Positions 34,756 to 48,400 are shown, counted from the first letter of the stretch. The stretch is DNA of 64,000 nt from Populus alba (GCF_005239225.2 NC_133302.1:17649357-17713356); one strand, 5' to 3'. Notes: a model not told the origin generated them from the sequence alone. Program-made: numbers and translations.

Positions 34756-34905
34756 TGTATTTTAGAGAATTGCACAATATAGGTTATATATAATTAGAGA
34801 ATGATAGGCTTACTCTTGTGTTTAGATCTCTACAATAACTATTGTACACCATCACCTTATTCTCAATTATTTCTCCTTCTTTCATTCGAAGATTTTAAAA
34901 AAAAT
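34756..34905 (+). mobile_element. Copia C1 3' LTR
   Basis: A short LTR beginning TGTATTTTAGAG directly after the purine tract. It holds a TATA-like ATTATATATAACC-type segment (about 34785) and ends near 34900. The partner LTR is not in the window. Confidence 0.55.
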
Positions 34906-34924
34906 TTAGTGTCCCTATGTGTAG

Positions 34925-35556
34925 TGTCGCAGTGATGCATCCACTCTTAGATTGTATTTGGAAAATGGGTGAGACAAGGGTTTCTTGTTTTTTATCAGTG
35001 AAAAGAGGGAATGAGAGTTGCCACCTAATATTTTTGTCACTAGGAACCTTAACTGGCCTCAGAGATCTGGTATGGGGACTAGTTGCATAAAGGAAAGGTA
35101 TTAGGACCCCAAATACACCTTACTTAAGGTAAGCTGCATTATTTAATTGTTTAATAAATACTAAGGTATTGTCGTGTTTCCTAATCGTTGGGTTTGTTTA
35201 AGGTTTAAGATAAGTCCTCTTTGGTAAGGAGATCCTTATCTTATCGAGTAAAACCTAATGTTCTAATCTCAATAAAAAAAGAACTACCTTTTTAATATCC
35301 GGAATACATCTTATGTATAACTTCGTAATCCTAGATATTAAAAGAAGGAAAAATAATTTTGTTTGAATCTTTGAAATATTGGCCTAGTTCTCATAACTTA
35401 AATAAACTTATTGTTAAAGCAAAAAATGCATGCTAATACATATTTTTTTTAATTTTGTTTTTGTTATATGAAAATATAATATGAAAATTTCTTTTAAGCT
35501 TTGAGAGACTTGGTTGTATGCATGAAAACAATTTTTTTTTTTTGTTTTAAATTATA

Positions 35557-35603
<47 letters not shown>

Positions 35604-37170
35604 GGGTTGGGCTGGTGTCGGCCCAAAATGGTTAGGCCAATCTTGGCCCAACATTTCTTTTTTAGTCGGACCTGACCCGGACATTTGGGTTGGTTGGGTG
35701 CAAAGTTAATTGTATGAATAGTAAGGCATGAATTATAATTCATGCCTATTGTTCATGTAATGAACAATGAGGGGGAAAGAAAAGAAATATATAAAGAAGA
35801 AGGCGAAAGGGAGCTCACCTGGATAAGGGGTTGCGACTGCCGTCACTGGTCTGGCCGAGGATGGTGGCTTCACTAACGGTGCTAGCTGCCATTGGCAATG
35901 GGAAAAAGAAGAAGAAATAGCTATGTAGGTGAGAGAGAGAGGGAGTTTATAGCGGCTGTTTTGTCACTAGCAAGGAGCTAAGTTGGTGGAGATGGTTGTG
36001 GTTAAGATGGTGGTGAGAGTGGTGGCAGCTGAAGGCCTTGATGGAGAAAGAAAGAAAGAAGAAAAGGTGGAAGAGAAGAAAAAGCTAAGGGGGCAGATAG
36101 TTTTTTGTCCACTTTGGACCCAATCTCTCCTTCTCTCTGGCCATGAAAATCAAATCTATTTATAAAAGGTGGAAAAGGGAAACTTTGTCTCTTGTGGTGC
36201 CAAATCTCAGCCCTTGGTTTGACCTAAAAGCATCCCAATCATTGGTTCAAAATAGAAATGATGAATTGTTAGTTTTGTGCAGGAAAATGTTTGTTTGGAT
36301 TGGTCATTTTGGGGCGATGCCCTCACCTCTGAAGCCTCGAGCAACCCAAATAGTTCATATTGGCATATAGTAAGGTGTGAGGTGATCATGTTGGTAAATA
36401 TTTTGTCTAATTTGAGGGAGAAATGGGGTGTCAAATGCTTTGGGAAGGAGACCACTCGAGTAGCCTCTTTGAAAAAGAAGATGAATAGTCATCTTCAAAA
36501 CAACGTTGTTTTAGCCAATTGCATTTTGGTCCTTAGATATGTGATTTATTCCTAAGTACACCCCTGATTGGTTCCAAACTTTAAATTTTGTCCAATTTTA
36601 CCCCTAAAAAACTTCAATTCAAGCCCCAGATTTCAGTGTTCTTTTTTCCTTCGGTTTTTGGTTTCAAATTTATACAATTTGACCCTCAATTGATTAATAA
36701 ACTTCTAATTTCTTCAATTTGGCCCATGATTTAGTCAATTTTAATTCCTCTATTTACACGCCTTTTTTAATTTGGTCTTTGGTTTTGGATTTCTTCAATC
36801 AAGTTCCTAATTAGCCATCAAACTTTAATATTTATGCAATTAAACCCCTGATTTTACTAAATCAACTCTTAAAAATTTATAATTTAACCCTTAAACTTTA
36901 ACTTCTTCCAATTAAAGGCCAAATTGACATAAAAATCAATTTTTCTTGCAATTAAACCCTCTATAAAAATCAATTAAACCTTCAATAAAATTTAATCAAG
37001 TCTATAAACATTTGATTTTGGATTTTTCTTCCTCAAATTAAATTTTCTTTGTCAATAGGGCCTTCATTAGTAAAACATATACCGTCAAATTTTAATTTTT
37101 GTATTTTTGAACTTTCTTAACTAATTTTCTGGGCGCGTTAACATCTTCTCACTGCTATTATTATTTTTTT
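34925..37170 (-). mobile_element. A-type LTR, truncated (G)
   Basis: Lower end TGTCGCAGTG at 34925, same terminus as element A's 5' LTR. It contains the conserved LTR block (34995-35140), an (AT)n microsatellite (35552-35600), the TATA candidate TTTATAAATAGATTT on minus (36155-36167), and a long block matching 600-1640 in LTR A. The last ~80 bp, including the TGTCATAACC start, are missing. No internal sequence follows, so it is a truncated solo LTR. ORFs within it are short and not protein-like. Confidence 0.8.
35552..35600. repeat. (AT)n microsatellite
   Basis: About 48 bp of nearly pure AT dinucleotide inside LTR G. Confidence 0.95.
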
Positions 37171-37384
37171 TTCTGAATATATGTCCTTCTTTTTTTTATG
37201 TGGGGAGTACTAAAAAATAAGTAACAACACTTAGAGTTTGAAGCTTTATGGCTCAATTTTTTACGGTGCTTTGAAATTCATCTTGCAATGTGTCCTAATC
37301 ACACTAAAACATAGTTTTGTAATTAAAATTATAATTAACTGAAATTGGATGAAAATATTGAGAAAAAAATGGATATTATATATA

Positions 37385-39990
37385 CGAGTGATATATTTTT
37401 CAAATTATATAACCATATATTCAGTCATTTAACAAAAAAAAAAAACATTAATGAAAAATATCATATTTCAATAACAAAAAAATCAAAATTACAAGTCTTT
37501 AACAACATAAACTTGATATATTAGATTTCACTTTTATTGGATAATTTATTTTCTCCACTAATTTTATTTTTCATCCTAATAAAAAACACCATTACATTCA
37601 ATTATAAGACAGTTCGTAGGAACAGTATGCCCAAATGTCGCCGTGCAAATGCTATCTGGCAATATATCATTTTAGCACATATTTTACGAGACCAGGAAAT
37701 GAACATCCATCATGTAAGCTTCCCAATTAACACTTGTGGGGTCAAAGTTGAAGGCATCTGCTTCTGAACAAGTCTCTCTTGCAGCAATTTGCAACTTTTC
37801 CGAGTTGGTGTCATCAAACTATGTAATATTCATTCAAACTATAAGATATATCAATGGAATTCAATGACTATATCCTTACATGCCCTTAAAGAACACATAA
37901 GGTTCGTAGAGCTTAGCTAATCGCATTCCACGCTTCAAGTTTCTGTCAAGAGCATGCAGTGTACTTGTCCTTGTAGGGTTTCTGGAATAAAACAGTATTT
38001 ATTGCTAGATGGAATACCTGGTAAGAGAAAAAATTACTTGTTAGTTTGAGATTAATGAGAAAACAATCACAGAAGTAGGAAGTTTATGTTTGATTATATG
38101 TAACAAAGGAAAAGCAATTCTGGAATAAGACATACGTTAATTTACTTATTGCTTTTAGGTTGTAATAATGCATGAGACATGCATAACTAGAAATTACTCT
38201 CTGCCTCCGTTTTTATCTTCTAAGCCCAAAAACTATCGAAATCACCATCTCCGACAGCAAACTCGTTGCACAATTAAAATACCCACATGAAGCAGTTCAT
38301 CAAATACTAAACATACCAAACCCATAAGCCCTTCAAGCAAACATTCCTAGATGCAATATTCTGACTGCTTATATCATCAAACACTTTCAAAGCATTATTG
38401 AAATTGTCAAACTTAGAGTATAAATCAAGGCATCAATTACCCAGAAAAGCATGTCTTTATCTGTCCAAGAACCAATTCAACTTAATAGTTTAAGCTATTA
38501 GTTGATGTCTTTATATTATTCTTTAACACATCCCTTAAATGAAAGCCTTTTGAACTTGAAATTTACACAGACTCACATTACTTTATGCTTAATTTTTATC
38601 ATATAAACGAGGATGATTAGATTCAAACTCGTAACCACATTATCATCAAGGCATAAAAGATTTTGAAATTGATTCTACATGTAATCCAATGTACAACATT
38701 GTTATCAAATCGGGCTGAACCTGATAAGTTATCAAAAAATTCACTGATGTAGAATTTAATTGGGTTGGGTTTAAAGTTAGACCTGCTAGAGTATTAATAA
38801 TAATAAAAGGTTAATTTAGTCAAAATTTCATTGAATTAGTCAAATTTGATCAAAACCTGCTACGTCAAAAGGTTGACTTTGCAAAAAACAAAGTATATAT
38901 GTCTTAAACGAAAATTGTCACAATTCAATTAGATATTACAACCATTGAGAAGAATGTTAGTGTGCATTAAATATTCCAAAACATTATACTAAATTCTACC
39001 CATGAGCTTTCAGTTTGAGTTCATAATCCAATGCTCAATCCAACTACCTGATAAATACCTTTTAAAAACACTAATGCTCAATCCAACAACCTGATAAATA
39101 CTCACTTGGCGTGGATTGTGCCATGCATAGACGAGTACAGTGTGTCCCATTAAAGCTCAATCCAACTACATAATAAATATTCTTACCAGTTGATAAATGG
39201 ACAAGCACCTTAACATTATTACATTTCTTGACAAAGTTCAAGAGGAGCAAAGGTCCCAGTGTATTGATACCTAATGCAACATCGTATCTTCAACAAACAA
39301 TATAAAAAAGTAAGTCAAAAGAGTGAAACGTTTCTAATTTTAGTGATTAATAAATTCTTAAATATCTTTCGTTGCAAAGGAATTTGAATCTCTTATCTCT
39401 AAAAGAAATGAACTAATGAAAATCAGTTAATTTCCTTGCTGACCTTTCATCAAAGTTGGTGGTGGCAGCGCAGTTAATCACCGTATCAATTTCATCTATG
39501 TAGATTTTACCTAATTATGCAGGCGTTCTTCAGCAGATTTAGTGTCCACGGCTCTTAGAAGAAGATAAAGCTTCTTCACTTTGGGTTGAACCCTCAATAT
39601 CTTCTCCACAAAAACTGCCAATGTTAGAAAACAACATTGTTAATAGATTGATTATGTCACAGCACATCACTACAAAAATTAAAGGGACGAAATCATAAAT
39701 TCGTAAGTCTTGAGGAAATAAATTTCTTTTGAGAGGGGACAATACTCTTTGCAAGAAATCCAGTTGCACCAATGACCAAAATGGATTGTTGTTTAGGAAC
39801 TCCATTATACTTCCCAGCTCCATTGAAGATAATATTTTCCTACCTTTATTAAATATTTGGATGAATTAAAAACAGCATCTCAGAGGGTATATATAACCAC
39901 AAAACGATTTTCCAAAGTAGCATCAGATGACAGTGGCTGTTTGCAAACTTAAATTGACATTTACTAGTCTTATAGGTACAGTTTGCAAAT
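37385..39990 (-). pseudogene. FAR pseudogene 1
   Basis: A partial copy of the FAR gene at 16568-19613 with its 3' flank and promoter. Remaining pieces: exon 10 (about 37667-37820; one base lost in a run of A), exon 9 (about 37882-38021; a 4-bp insertion and a short deletion), introns 8 and 6 in part, exon 4 (about 39197-39296), the 3' quarter of exon 3 (about 39443-39496), exon 2 (about 39515-39622) and exon 1 (about 39752-39828; one C deleted after the Asn-Asn codons). Exons 5-8 and most of exon 3 are deleted. The TATA box is retained near 39890. It cannot make an enzyme. Confidence 0.9.
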
Positions 39991-40640
39991 CCTTTCTTTT
40001 GCATTCATCGTGTTGGGTCCTCTGCTCGCATTTAATCATTCAAGGATGTCCTCTCAAGCTTTGTGGACAGGTATTAATTTATTGTTAGTTGGAGACACAT
40101 CAAAACTCTGAAAATGACATAACTTATACCATCTGAAAAATTTGGACAACATAAATTCAACAACATTAAGAAAGATCACTAATGGTGAATGTAGTGGGCC
40201 ACATGAGCCTCTCAAAGACAAGGGAGCCCCACCATCTTTGAATGATTCATATAGCCTACTTCATTCAATGTTGGTTACATTTTCTTAGTGTTATTGGAAT
40301 TATCTTATTGAGATCGTACCAATTGTATTAATGGCGTCATCATCGAAGATTCGTTATGCCTCTAAGAGTGTCATTATCGAAGCTTCAAAGCCTTTAAGAC
40401 CTCTTTCCTTTTTTTTTTTTAATTTTTTTTCTTTATCCTTTATCTTTACAAGCTACAAGGAGGAAAGAAGAGAGAGAAACAAAGAATGAAAAAAAGCCTC
40501 TAAATCACACCGAAGTTTCGATGACAACACTACCAGTACGATAAAAAAGATCTTAAAGAGATGATTCTAACAATACTAAGAAAATTCAATGGTGATTTAT
40601 GTGGGCTACTCTAGTTATTGATATAGGAACGTTTTATGTC
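39991..40640. other. Upstream DNA between FAR pseudogene 1 and copia copy 1
   Basis: No gene seen. The first ~40 bp still match the FAR promoter; the remainder is shared only with 44930-45640 in the second duplication copy. TC/GA-rich patches near 40400-40470. Confidence 0.6.
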
Positions 40641-40699
40641 CTAACCACTTCATTATTAGCATATATATATGTCGATCTAAATATTGAAGCAAGTTGATA

Positions 40700-40970
40700 T
40701 AGGAATATTTTGTCATGACACCATGATTGAAAAATTATTTGTTCTCATATGTTATCAAAGTTCCAAACCACCTTCTTCTATAGAGAAAAACAAAGACTTC
40801 CCAACAACTCATTAAGCTTATTATAAAATGTATATATATAGGAAATATTATAGGCACTACTCTAGTGTTGTAATATCTACTCTTACTATTGTATATTGCT
40901 CTGCACATATAAATAGAAAAGGGTTGACTAACTAATAGGTTAAGCCTCCTACTTGTTCTCAATTTAGTAT
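40700..40970 (+). mobile_element. Copia LTR and primer-binding site, copy 1
   Basis: The 3' part of a copia LTR ending ...CTTGTTCTCAA near 40967, followed by TTTAGTATCAAAGCC, a slightly mutated initiator-Met tRNA primer-binding site (TGGTATCAGAGC). The second duplication copy has TTGGTATCAAAGCC at about 45893. The LTR 5' end is not clear. Confidence 0.7.
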
Positions 40971-40984
40971 CAAAGCCCTCTACC

Positions 40985-42001
40985 ATCAGAAATCCTCTCT
41001 CCTTATCCCAAACAGACTCTACTGCTGTTGTTGACTTTTCCCTCCACCAAACTAGTGTTGCAGCCTAGCCGATCTACCACTCATAGGCTGCTGTCGGTGG
41101 TGCTTTCTCATAGCAGCAACCTCCTTCACTTCCAGAGCATAAGAATGATTCTCCCTTTCATGTTTTTGTTATTCCTTTTTATATTATGGGGACATCAACT
41201 CCAGCTATAATTGCTTTGTCCAACACTTAGCAAGTTGTTTTGTTGAAACTTACAAACACAAATGATCACTATTAGCGAATGTAGATGAAGTCATATCTTC
41301 TTGGTCAGAGTGTCTTCCACTTTATTGATGGCTCAATGTCATGTCCTCCCTCTCATGTTTCTGGCAGTTCTATTGGTTCTTCTTCGACAATCAACCCCTC
41401 TTTTCTTTGTTGGAAGCAATATGATCAACTTATTTTGAGTGCGTCACTCTCCTCTCTTTTTATAGATGTATTACACCTTGTGGTAGATTGTCATACCTCA
41501 CATTGTGTTAGGCGCACTCTTGAGAAAGCTCTCACGTCTCCGCTTAATTCTTGCATTGTGCAACTTTACAGGTCCTTTCAAGATCTTCGGCAAAGTGATG
41601 CTTCGGTTGTTATTACATGCAACAAGCAAAATTGAGATTTAATGAATTGGTTGTTGTTGACCGTCTTATCTCCCTTGAAGACTTTAACCTCTATGTGTTT
41701 CATGGCCTTCGTGATGTGTTAAAAAACTTGGTAATCAGCCTCGTGACCAAGGCAAAACTATTGTCATATGCCGACCTTCACAGCCATCTCCTTACATGAG
41801 TTTCTACACAAGACCTTCCTTCAATCCATGGATGCAAACTCACCTCTATTGCCTCAACCACCTTCGCTACCCATGCAATCTGCTTATCTTACCATATCTT
41901 AGCACAACTCTAATTTCAGCCGTAATAGGGGTCGTTCTAGTAGCAACTAGTGTCCTAACAACAATCATCACAACCACCAAAATAGGTCAAACTTTCATTT
42001 A
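40985..42001 (+). pseudogene. Copia gag remnant, copy 1
   Basis: Starts after the primer-binding site. A frame from about 41285 reads KSYLLGQSVFHFIDGSMSCP, then WKQYDQLILSASLSSLFIDVL and LYRSFQDLRQSD, the pattern of copia gag (retrotran_gag / UBN2). A second frame follows from 41617 (RLISLEDFNLYVFHGL). The end of the duplication unit cuts it at about 42001. Confidence 0.75.
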
Positions 42002-42624
42002 GTACCCCAAATACACTCTACCTAATGTAATATGCATTGTTTAATTGTCTGATATGTTTCTTCTTCGATCTCTAATGATGGTGGAGCTACTATTAAAGGC
42101 GCTACTACTGGTGCTAGACGTGGCCGACTGGGGAGCTGAGGGTGGTTGGTGGTTCTTTTTTCTGTGTTTTCCTTACCCTTTGTTTCTCCCCTCCCTCCTG
42201 TTCTTTCTCCTTTTCTCTGTTTTGTTTTGGTTTCTCCTCTATTTTTGCTAGTGGTGGAGTTGCTGTCGACAGTGCTCAAGGCGATTCTTGTGGCGGCGAT
42301 GTGGAAGGCACACGGTGGTAATTCTTCTCCCTTCTACTCTGTTTTCTCGTCTTTGTATCTCAAAAAAATTCCTATCTTCTTTTCTCTCTTTTTCTTCTCA
42401 AAACTATTTTCAAATGTTCCTCTATATTCCCCTCCCCCCCACTTGTTGATATCTTTGTCTGTTTTTTATAAGTAGGAAAAGGGGGAGAGAGGGCTACTAC
42501 CTCTGTCAAGTCATGACATAGGGATAGGGTAGCCGTCTCAGGGTTGCCCACAAGGCTTGTCCCCTCTGGATTTTCGTCTTATGTTAGGTCATTAAAGAAC
42601 ACATAAGGTTCGTAGAGCTTAGCT
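42002..42624. mobile_element. Junction filler with LTR-derived sequence
   Basis: This lies between the two copies of the segmental duplication. 42002-42050 resembles the AGTACCCCAAATACAC part of the A-type conserved LTR block. 42060-42470 is LTR-like, T-rich sequence. 42475-42585 is unassigned. 42589-42624 repeats a piece of FAR exon 9 (AAGAACACATAAGGTTCGTA) that occurs again at 42702, so the breakpoint is not simple. Confidence 0.55.
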
Positions 42625-44930
42625 AATCAAACTATGTAATATTCATTCAAACTATAAGATATATCAATGGAATTCAATGACTATATCCTTACATGCCCTT
42701 AAAGAACACATAAGGTTCGTAGAGCTTAGCTAATCGCATTCCACGCTTCAAGTTTCTGTCAAGAGCATGCAGTGTACTTGTCCTTGTAGGGTTTCTGGAA
42801 TAAAACAGTATTTATTGCTAGATGGAATACCTGGTAAGAGAAAAAATTACTTTTTAGTTTGAGATTAATGAGAAAACAATCACATACGTAGGAAGTTTAT
42901 GTTTGATTATATGTAACAAAGGAAAAGCAATTCTGGAATAGGACATACGTTAATTTACTTATTGCTTTTAGGTTGTAATAATGCATGATATGCATAACTA
43001 GAAATTACTATCTGCCTCCGTTTTCATCTTCTAGCTAAGCCCAAAAACAATCGAAATCACCATCTCCGACGGCAAACTCGTTGCACAATTAAAATACCCA
43101 CATGAAGCAGTTCATCAAATACTAAACATACCAAACCGTAATCCCTTCAAGCAAACATTCCTAGATGCAATATTCTGACTGCTTATATCATCAAACACTT
43201 TCAAAGCATTATTAAAATTGTCAAACTTAGAGTATAAATCAAGGCATCAATTACCTAGAAAAGCATGTCTTCATCTGTCCAAGAACCAATTCAATTTAAT
43301 AGCTTAAGCTGTTAGTTGATATCTTTATATTATTTTTTAACACATCCCTCCAATGAAAGTCTTTTAAATTTGAAATTTGTACAAACTCATACTATCTTGT
43401 GCTTAATTTTTATCACATAAATGACGATAATGAGATTCAAACTCGTAACCACATTGTCATCAAGACATAAAAGTTTTTGAAATTGATTCTACATGTAGTC
43501 CAATCTACAACATTGTTATCAAATCGTGCTGAACCTGATATGTTATCAAAAAATTCACTGATGTAGAATCTAATCAGGTTGGGTTTAATTAAAAAAAATA
43601 GTTAGTTTAATCAAAATTTCATTGAATTAGTCAAATTTGATCAAAACCTGTTACGTCAAAAGGTTGACTTTGCAAAAAAAAAAAAGTATATATGTCTTAA
43701 ACGAAAATTGTCACAATTTAATTAGATATTACAACCATTGAGAAGAATGTTAGTGTGCATTAAATATTCCAAAACATTATACTAAATTCTACCCATGAGC
43801 TTTCAGTTTGAGTTCATAATCCAATGCTCAATCCAACTACCTGATAAATACTCACTTGGCGTGGATTTTGCCATGCATAGACGAGTACAGTGTGTCCCAT
43901 TAAAGCTCAATCCAACTACATAATAAATATTCTTACCAGTTGATAAATGGACAAGCACCTTAACATTATTACATTTCTTGACAAAGTTCAAGAGGAGCAA
44001 AGGTCCCAGTGTATTGATACCTAATGCAACATCGTATCTTCAACAAACAATATAAAAAAGTAAGTCAAAAGAGTGAAACGTTTCTAATTTTAGTGATTAA
44101 TAAATTCTTAAATATCTTTCGTTGCAAAGGAATTTGAATCTCTTATCTCTAAAAGAAATGAACTAATGAAAATCAGTTAATTTCCTTGCTGACCTTTCAT
44201 CAAAGTTGGTGGTGGCAGCGCAGTTAATCACCGTATCAATTTCATCCACGTAGATTTTACCTAATTATGCAGGCGTTCTTCAGCAGATTTAGTGTCCACG
44301 GCTCTTAGAAGAAGATAAAGCTTCTTCACTTTGGGTTGAACCCTCAATATCTTCTCCACAAAAACTGCCAATGTTAGAAAACAACATTGTTAATAGATTG
44401 GTTATGTCACAGCACATCACTACACAAATTGAACGGACGAAATCATAAATTCGTAAGTCTTGAGGAAATAAATTTCTTTTGAGAGGGGACAATACTCTTT
44501 GCAAGAAATCCAGTTGCACCAATGACCAAAATGGATTGTTGTTTAGGAACTCCATTATACTTCCCAGATCCATTGAAGATAATATTTTCCTAACTTTATT
44601 AAATTTTTGGATGAATTAAAAACAGCATCTCGGAGGGTATATATAACCACAAAACGATTTTTCCAAGTAGCATCGGATGACAGTTGTTGTTTCCAAACTT
44701 AAATTGACATTTACTAGTCTTATAGGTACAGTTTGCCAAATCATTTAAAGTGCTTAAAGCAGGTTAGTTAGCAAGTGATTATAATTTACGCGTGCTATTG
44801 TGAATTCAAATAGTGCCACGCAATTCTTTTCTTTCACCCTAGCCTCGGGAAAACAGCTGTGGGTCTAAACACTAGCGACTGTAGAAAGTGGCTTGCAACT
44901 CCTTTCTTTTGCATTCATCGTGTTGGGTCC
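42589..44930 (-). pseudogene. FAR pseudogene 2
   Basis: Second decayed FAR copy, sharing with pseudogene 1 the loss of exons 5-8 and most of exon 3, the 4-bp insertion in exon 9 and the single-base loss in exon 1. It lacks exon 10. Visible parts: exon 9 (about 42690-42835), exon 4 (about 43937-44036), part of exon 3, exon 2 (about 44257-44360) and exon 1 (about 44490-44573; initiator context changed, MDLGS instead of MELGS). TATA box retained near 44640. Confidence 0.88.
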
Positions 44931-46899
44931 TCTGGTCGCATGTAATCATTCAAGGCTGTCCTGTCGAGCTTCATGGACAGGTATTTGTCGATGGCGGGAG
45001 ACACATCAACACTTTAAAAATAACATAACTTGTAACTTCAGAAAAATCTTGACAACATAAATACAACAATATTTTAAAAAATCATTAATAATGAACATAG
45101 TGGATCATATTTTAAAAAATCATTAATAATGAACATAGTGGATCATATGAGCCACTCTAAGACAATTGAGCCCCGCTATCTTTGGACGATTTATATAGCT
45201 TACTTCATTCACTGTTGGTTACCTTTTTTTAATGTTGTTGGATTCATCTTGTTAAGATCCTGCAAATGGTATTAACGGCGCTATCATCGAAGCTTCGGTA
45301 TGCCTCCAAAAGTGTCATTAACAAAACTTTGATGCCTTTAAGATCTCTTTCTTTTTTTTTAATTTTCTTTCTCTCTCCTTTATCTTTACAAATTACAAGG
45401 AAAGAAGAGAGAGAGAAAAACAAAGAATGAAAAAAAGGCCTCTAAGGCACACCGAAGTTTCAATGACAACACTACCAATACGACAAAAAAAAGATCTCAA
45501 TGAAATGATTCTAACAACACTAAAAAAAATCAATGGTGATTTATATGGGCCAATCTAGTTACTAACATAGGAACATTTTATGTCCCAACCACTTCATTAT
45601 CAGCACATATATATGTCGATCTAAATATTGAAGCAAGTTGATATAGGAACATTTTGTCACGACACCATAATCAAAAAATTATTTGTTCTCGTGTGTTTAT
45701 CAAAGTTCCAAACAACCTTCTAACTTCCCAACAACTCATTAAGCTTATTATAATATGTGTGTGTGTGTGTAGGAAATATTATAGGCACTATTCTAGTGTT
45801 GTAATCTCTACTTTTACTATTGTATATTGCCCTACACATATAAATAGAAAAGGGTTCGCTAACTAATAAGTTAAGCCTCCTACTTCTTCTCAACTTGGTA
45901 TCAAAGCCTTCTACCATTAGAAATCCTCTCTCCCTCTCCCAAACAAACTTTGTTGCTACTGCTGCTGCCAACTTCTCCCTCCACCTAACCAGTGTTGCAA
46001 CCTAGCCAACTGGCCACTGTTGCTGGCAATGTGTTCTCATAACATCAACCTCCTTCATTTCCAGAGCATAACAATGATTCTTCCTCTCATGTTTTTGTTA
46101 TTCCTCTTTATATTATGGGGACATCAACTCCATCTATAGTTGTTTTTTCCAACATTTAGTAAGTTGTTTTGTTGAAACTTACAAGCACAAATTATCTCTA
46201 TTAGCGAATGCAAATGAAGCCATATCTTCTTGGTCAGAGCATCTTCTACTTTGTTGATGGCTCAATATCATGTCCTCTCTCTCATGTTTCTAACAGTTTT
46301 ACTGATTCTTCTTTGACAATCAACCCCTCTTTTCTTTATTGGAAGCAATATGATCAACTTCACGGGTCCTTTCAAGATCTTTGACAATCAACCTCGCATT
46401 GTGTTTGGCGCACTTTAAGAAAGCCCTCGCATCTCCATCTAATTCTTGCTTTATGCAGCTTCATGGGTCCTTTCAAGATCTTTGGCAAGGTGATGCTTTG
46501 ATTTCTATATACATGTAGCAAGCAAAATTACTATTTAATGAATTGGCTGCTGATGGTCGGCCTATCTCCCTTGAAGAATTCAACCTCTATGTGTTTCATG
46601 GCATTTGTGGTAAGTTCAAAGACTTGGTAACCAACTTCGTTGCCAAGGTAGAACTGCTATCATATGCCGACCTTCACAGCCATCTCCTTACCCATGAGTT
46701 TCTGCACAAGACCTCCCTTCAATCCATGGATACAAACCTACCTTTGCTACCTCATCCATCTTCGATACCCACACAATCTACTTATCTTGATATATCTCAG
46801 CATAACCCTAATTTCAGCCATCATAAGAGTCGTTCTCGTGGCAACTTGCATCCCAACAACAATCATCATAGCCACCAAAATAGATCTTACTTTCATGGC
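42625..46899. repeat. Segmental duplication, copy 2
   Basis: Partner of 37817-42001. It carries a small local duplication of about 55 bp at 45062-45145 (AACATAGTGGATCATAT twice) that copy 1 lacks. Its copia part continues beyond the end of copy 1. Confidence 0.85.
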
Positions 46900-46950
46900 T
46901 CCCATTCCTCTACTCTTGCAAACTAGAGGAAGAGTATCTTGTAGTAGAAT
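45893..46950 (+). pseudogene. Copia gag remnant, copy 2
   Basis: Same as 40985-42001, with the primer-binding site TTGGTATCAAAGCC at 45893. The piece 46543-46926 reads RPISLEEFNLYVFHGICGKF and ends in a His/Asn-rich stretch (NNNHHSHQNRSY), as in copia gag before the zinc knuckle. Several stops. Continues into the protease region. Confidence 0.75.
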
Positions 46951-47059
46951 AGGCGCCCTTATGGGTCTGGATAGTTGTCCTTTTACCGGTCCTTTAAGTA
47001 GAATACTAAGTGTTAGTTGTGCTTTTCCTTCAGCCACACAACTCCTTAATGTGTAAATT

Positions 47060-48400
47060 TTCACAATAGTGGCCAAAAACCCTCTTCCCACCTTGTTGTT
47101 GGTAACGTTTCTGCCTCTACTTGGTTCCAAGACAATAGTGTGAACCAACATGTTATGCCTTATCTTGTAACTCTAATTGATTTTACATCCTTTCTTAGTA
47201 ATGATCATTTGCATGTTGGTGATGATAAGGGCCTTGTCATATCTCACATTAGACATACCATATTATGTTTCCTAAAACACACTTTAAAATTATCTAACAT
47301 TCTTCATGTGCCTCATATTACCAAACCACTGCTTTTTTGTTTAGAAATTTTATCATGATAATAATGTTTATTTTGAATTTCACGCATCTGTGTTTTATAT
47401 AAAGGATCTCATTGCCAAGGGAGTGCTCTTTTTTGGTTAGAGTAATGATGGTCTTTATGTTATATTTAAGTCTTCTACCTCGGTCATCCCTTAAGCTTAC
47501 TAGTCTCCTTGTATATCATACGACTAACGATCTGTAGCATCATTGATTAGGTCATCCTATTTCTCACATTTTAAATTTGTTAGTTTCTGAAAATAAAATA
47601 TTTTTTACTTCTAGACGCTTTCTTACTCAATGTTAAGCTTGTCCGCTAGGCAAGTCGTCGCATCTATTGTTGAGACCAATGAGTCACAAAACTACTACCC
47701 CACTTGATTTAATATTTACTGATGTATAAGCCTGACTTCTATGTTTTCTTCTAATGGTTTTCGTTACCCATATGGTATTCTTTTTGTAGCAAAATTCGAT
47801 GTGTTTTCTACATTTCATTGCTCTCAAATACTTAGTGAGCGTCAATTTTCATGTAAAATTAAATATGTTCAAACTAGTTAAGGTAGTGAATATCATAAGT
47901 TAAATAGGTTCTTTCGAACTATTGGTATTCATCATAGGTTAATTTGTCCTTATACGCAAAATGGCACCATTGACCGTCGCCATCAATATATTGTCTGAAC
48001 TAGACTTACCCTCATAAGATAATGTAGTGCTCTATTATGATTTTGGAACTACAAGTTTGAATCATCGGTATATCTTATTAATCGCATGCCTACTCTTGTC
48101 CTCCAAAATAAATCTTTTTTGAGTGTATGTTTCATCGTACTCCTGATTATGATTTTCTGTGTACTTTTAGGTGTCTTTATCTCCCCTTTTTGTGTCCATA
48201 TCATGCTCATAAGTTGGATTTTTGTTCATCTCCATATGTGTTTCTCTCACCTTGGTTATCGTTGTTTTGATTTAGTGTATCAACATATTTATGTCTCTTG
48301 TCATGTTTGTTTTGATAAAAATGTGTTTCCTTTTGAAAGTTTTGAACGGATACCACAACAACTAGTCACCTCCTCATAACCTACACACATACCAACCTTG
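47060..48400 (+). pseudogene. Copia protease and integrase remnant
   Basis: After gag, STWFQDNSVNQHVMP (about 47123-47165; the protease motif D-S-G-A reads D-N-S-V) and LKLSNILHVPHITKPLLF follow. Next is the gag-pre-integrase piece (FEFHASVFYIKDLIAKG near 47370-47420) and a CxxC-PLGKSS-like integrase start near 47635-47670. LDLIFTDV (about 47702) corresponds to the first catalytic Asp strand. Near 48090-48360 the hinge appears (MPTLVLQNKS, FGC-like LYLPFL, FDKNVFPFE). It ends before RT. Multiple stops; non-functional. Confidence 0.8.

Larger units (their letters stand above)
37817..42001. repeat. Segmental duplication, copy 1
   Basis: Collinear with 42625-46899 over about 4.2 kb: FAR pseudogene exons 9 to 1, its promoter, about 700 bp of upstream DNA, and a copia LTR with primer-binding site and gag. 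The shared FAR deletions show that the pseudogene existed before this duplication. Confidence 0.85.
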
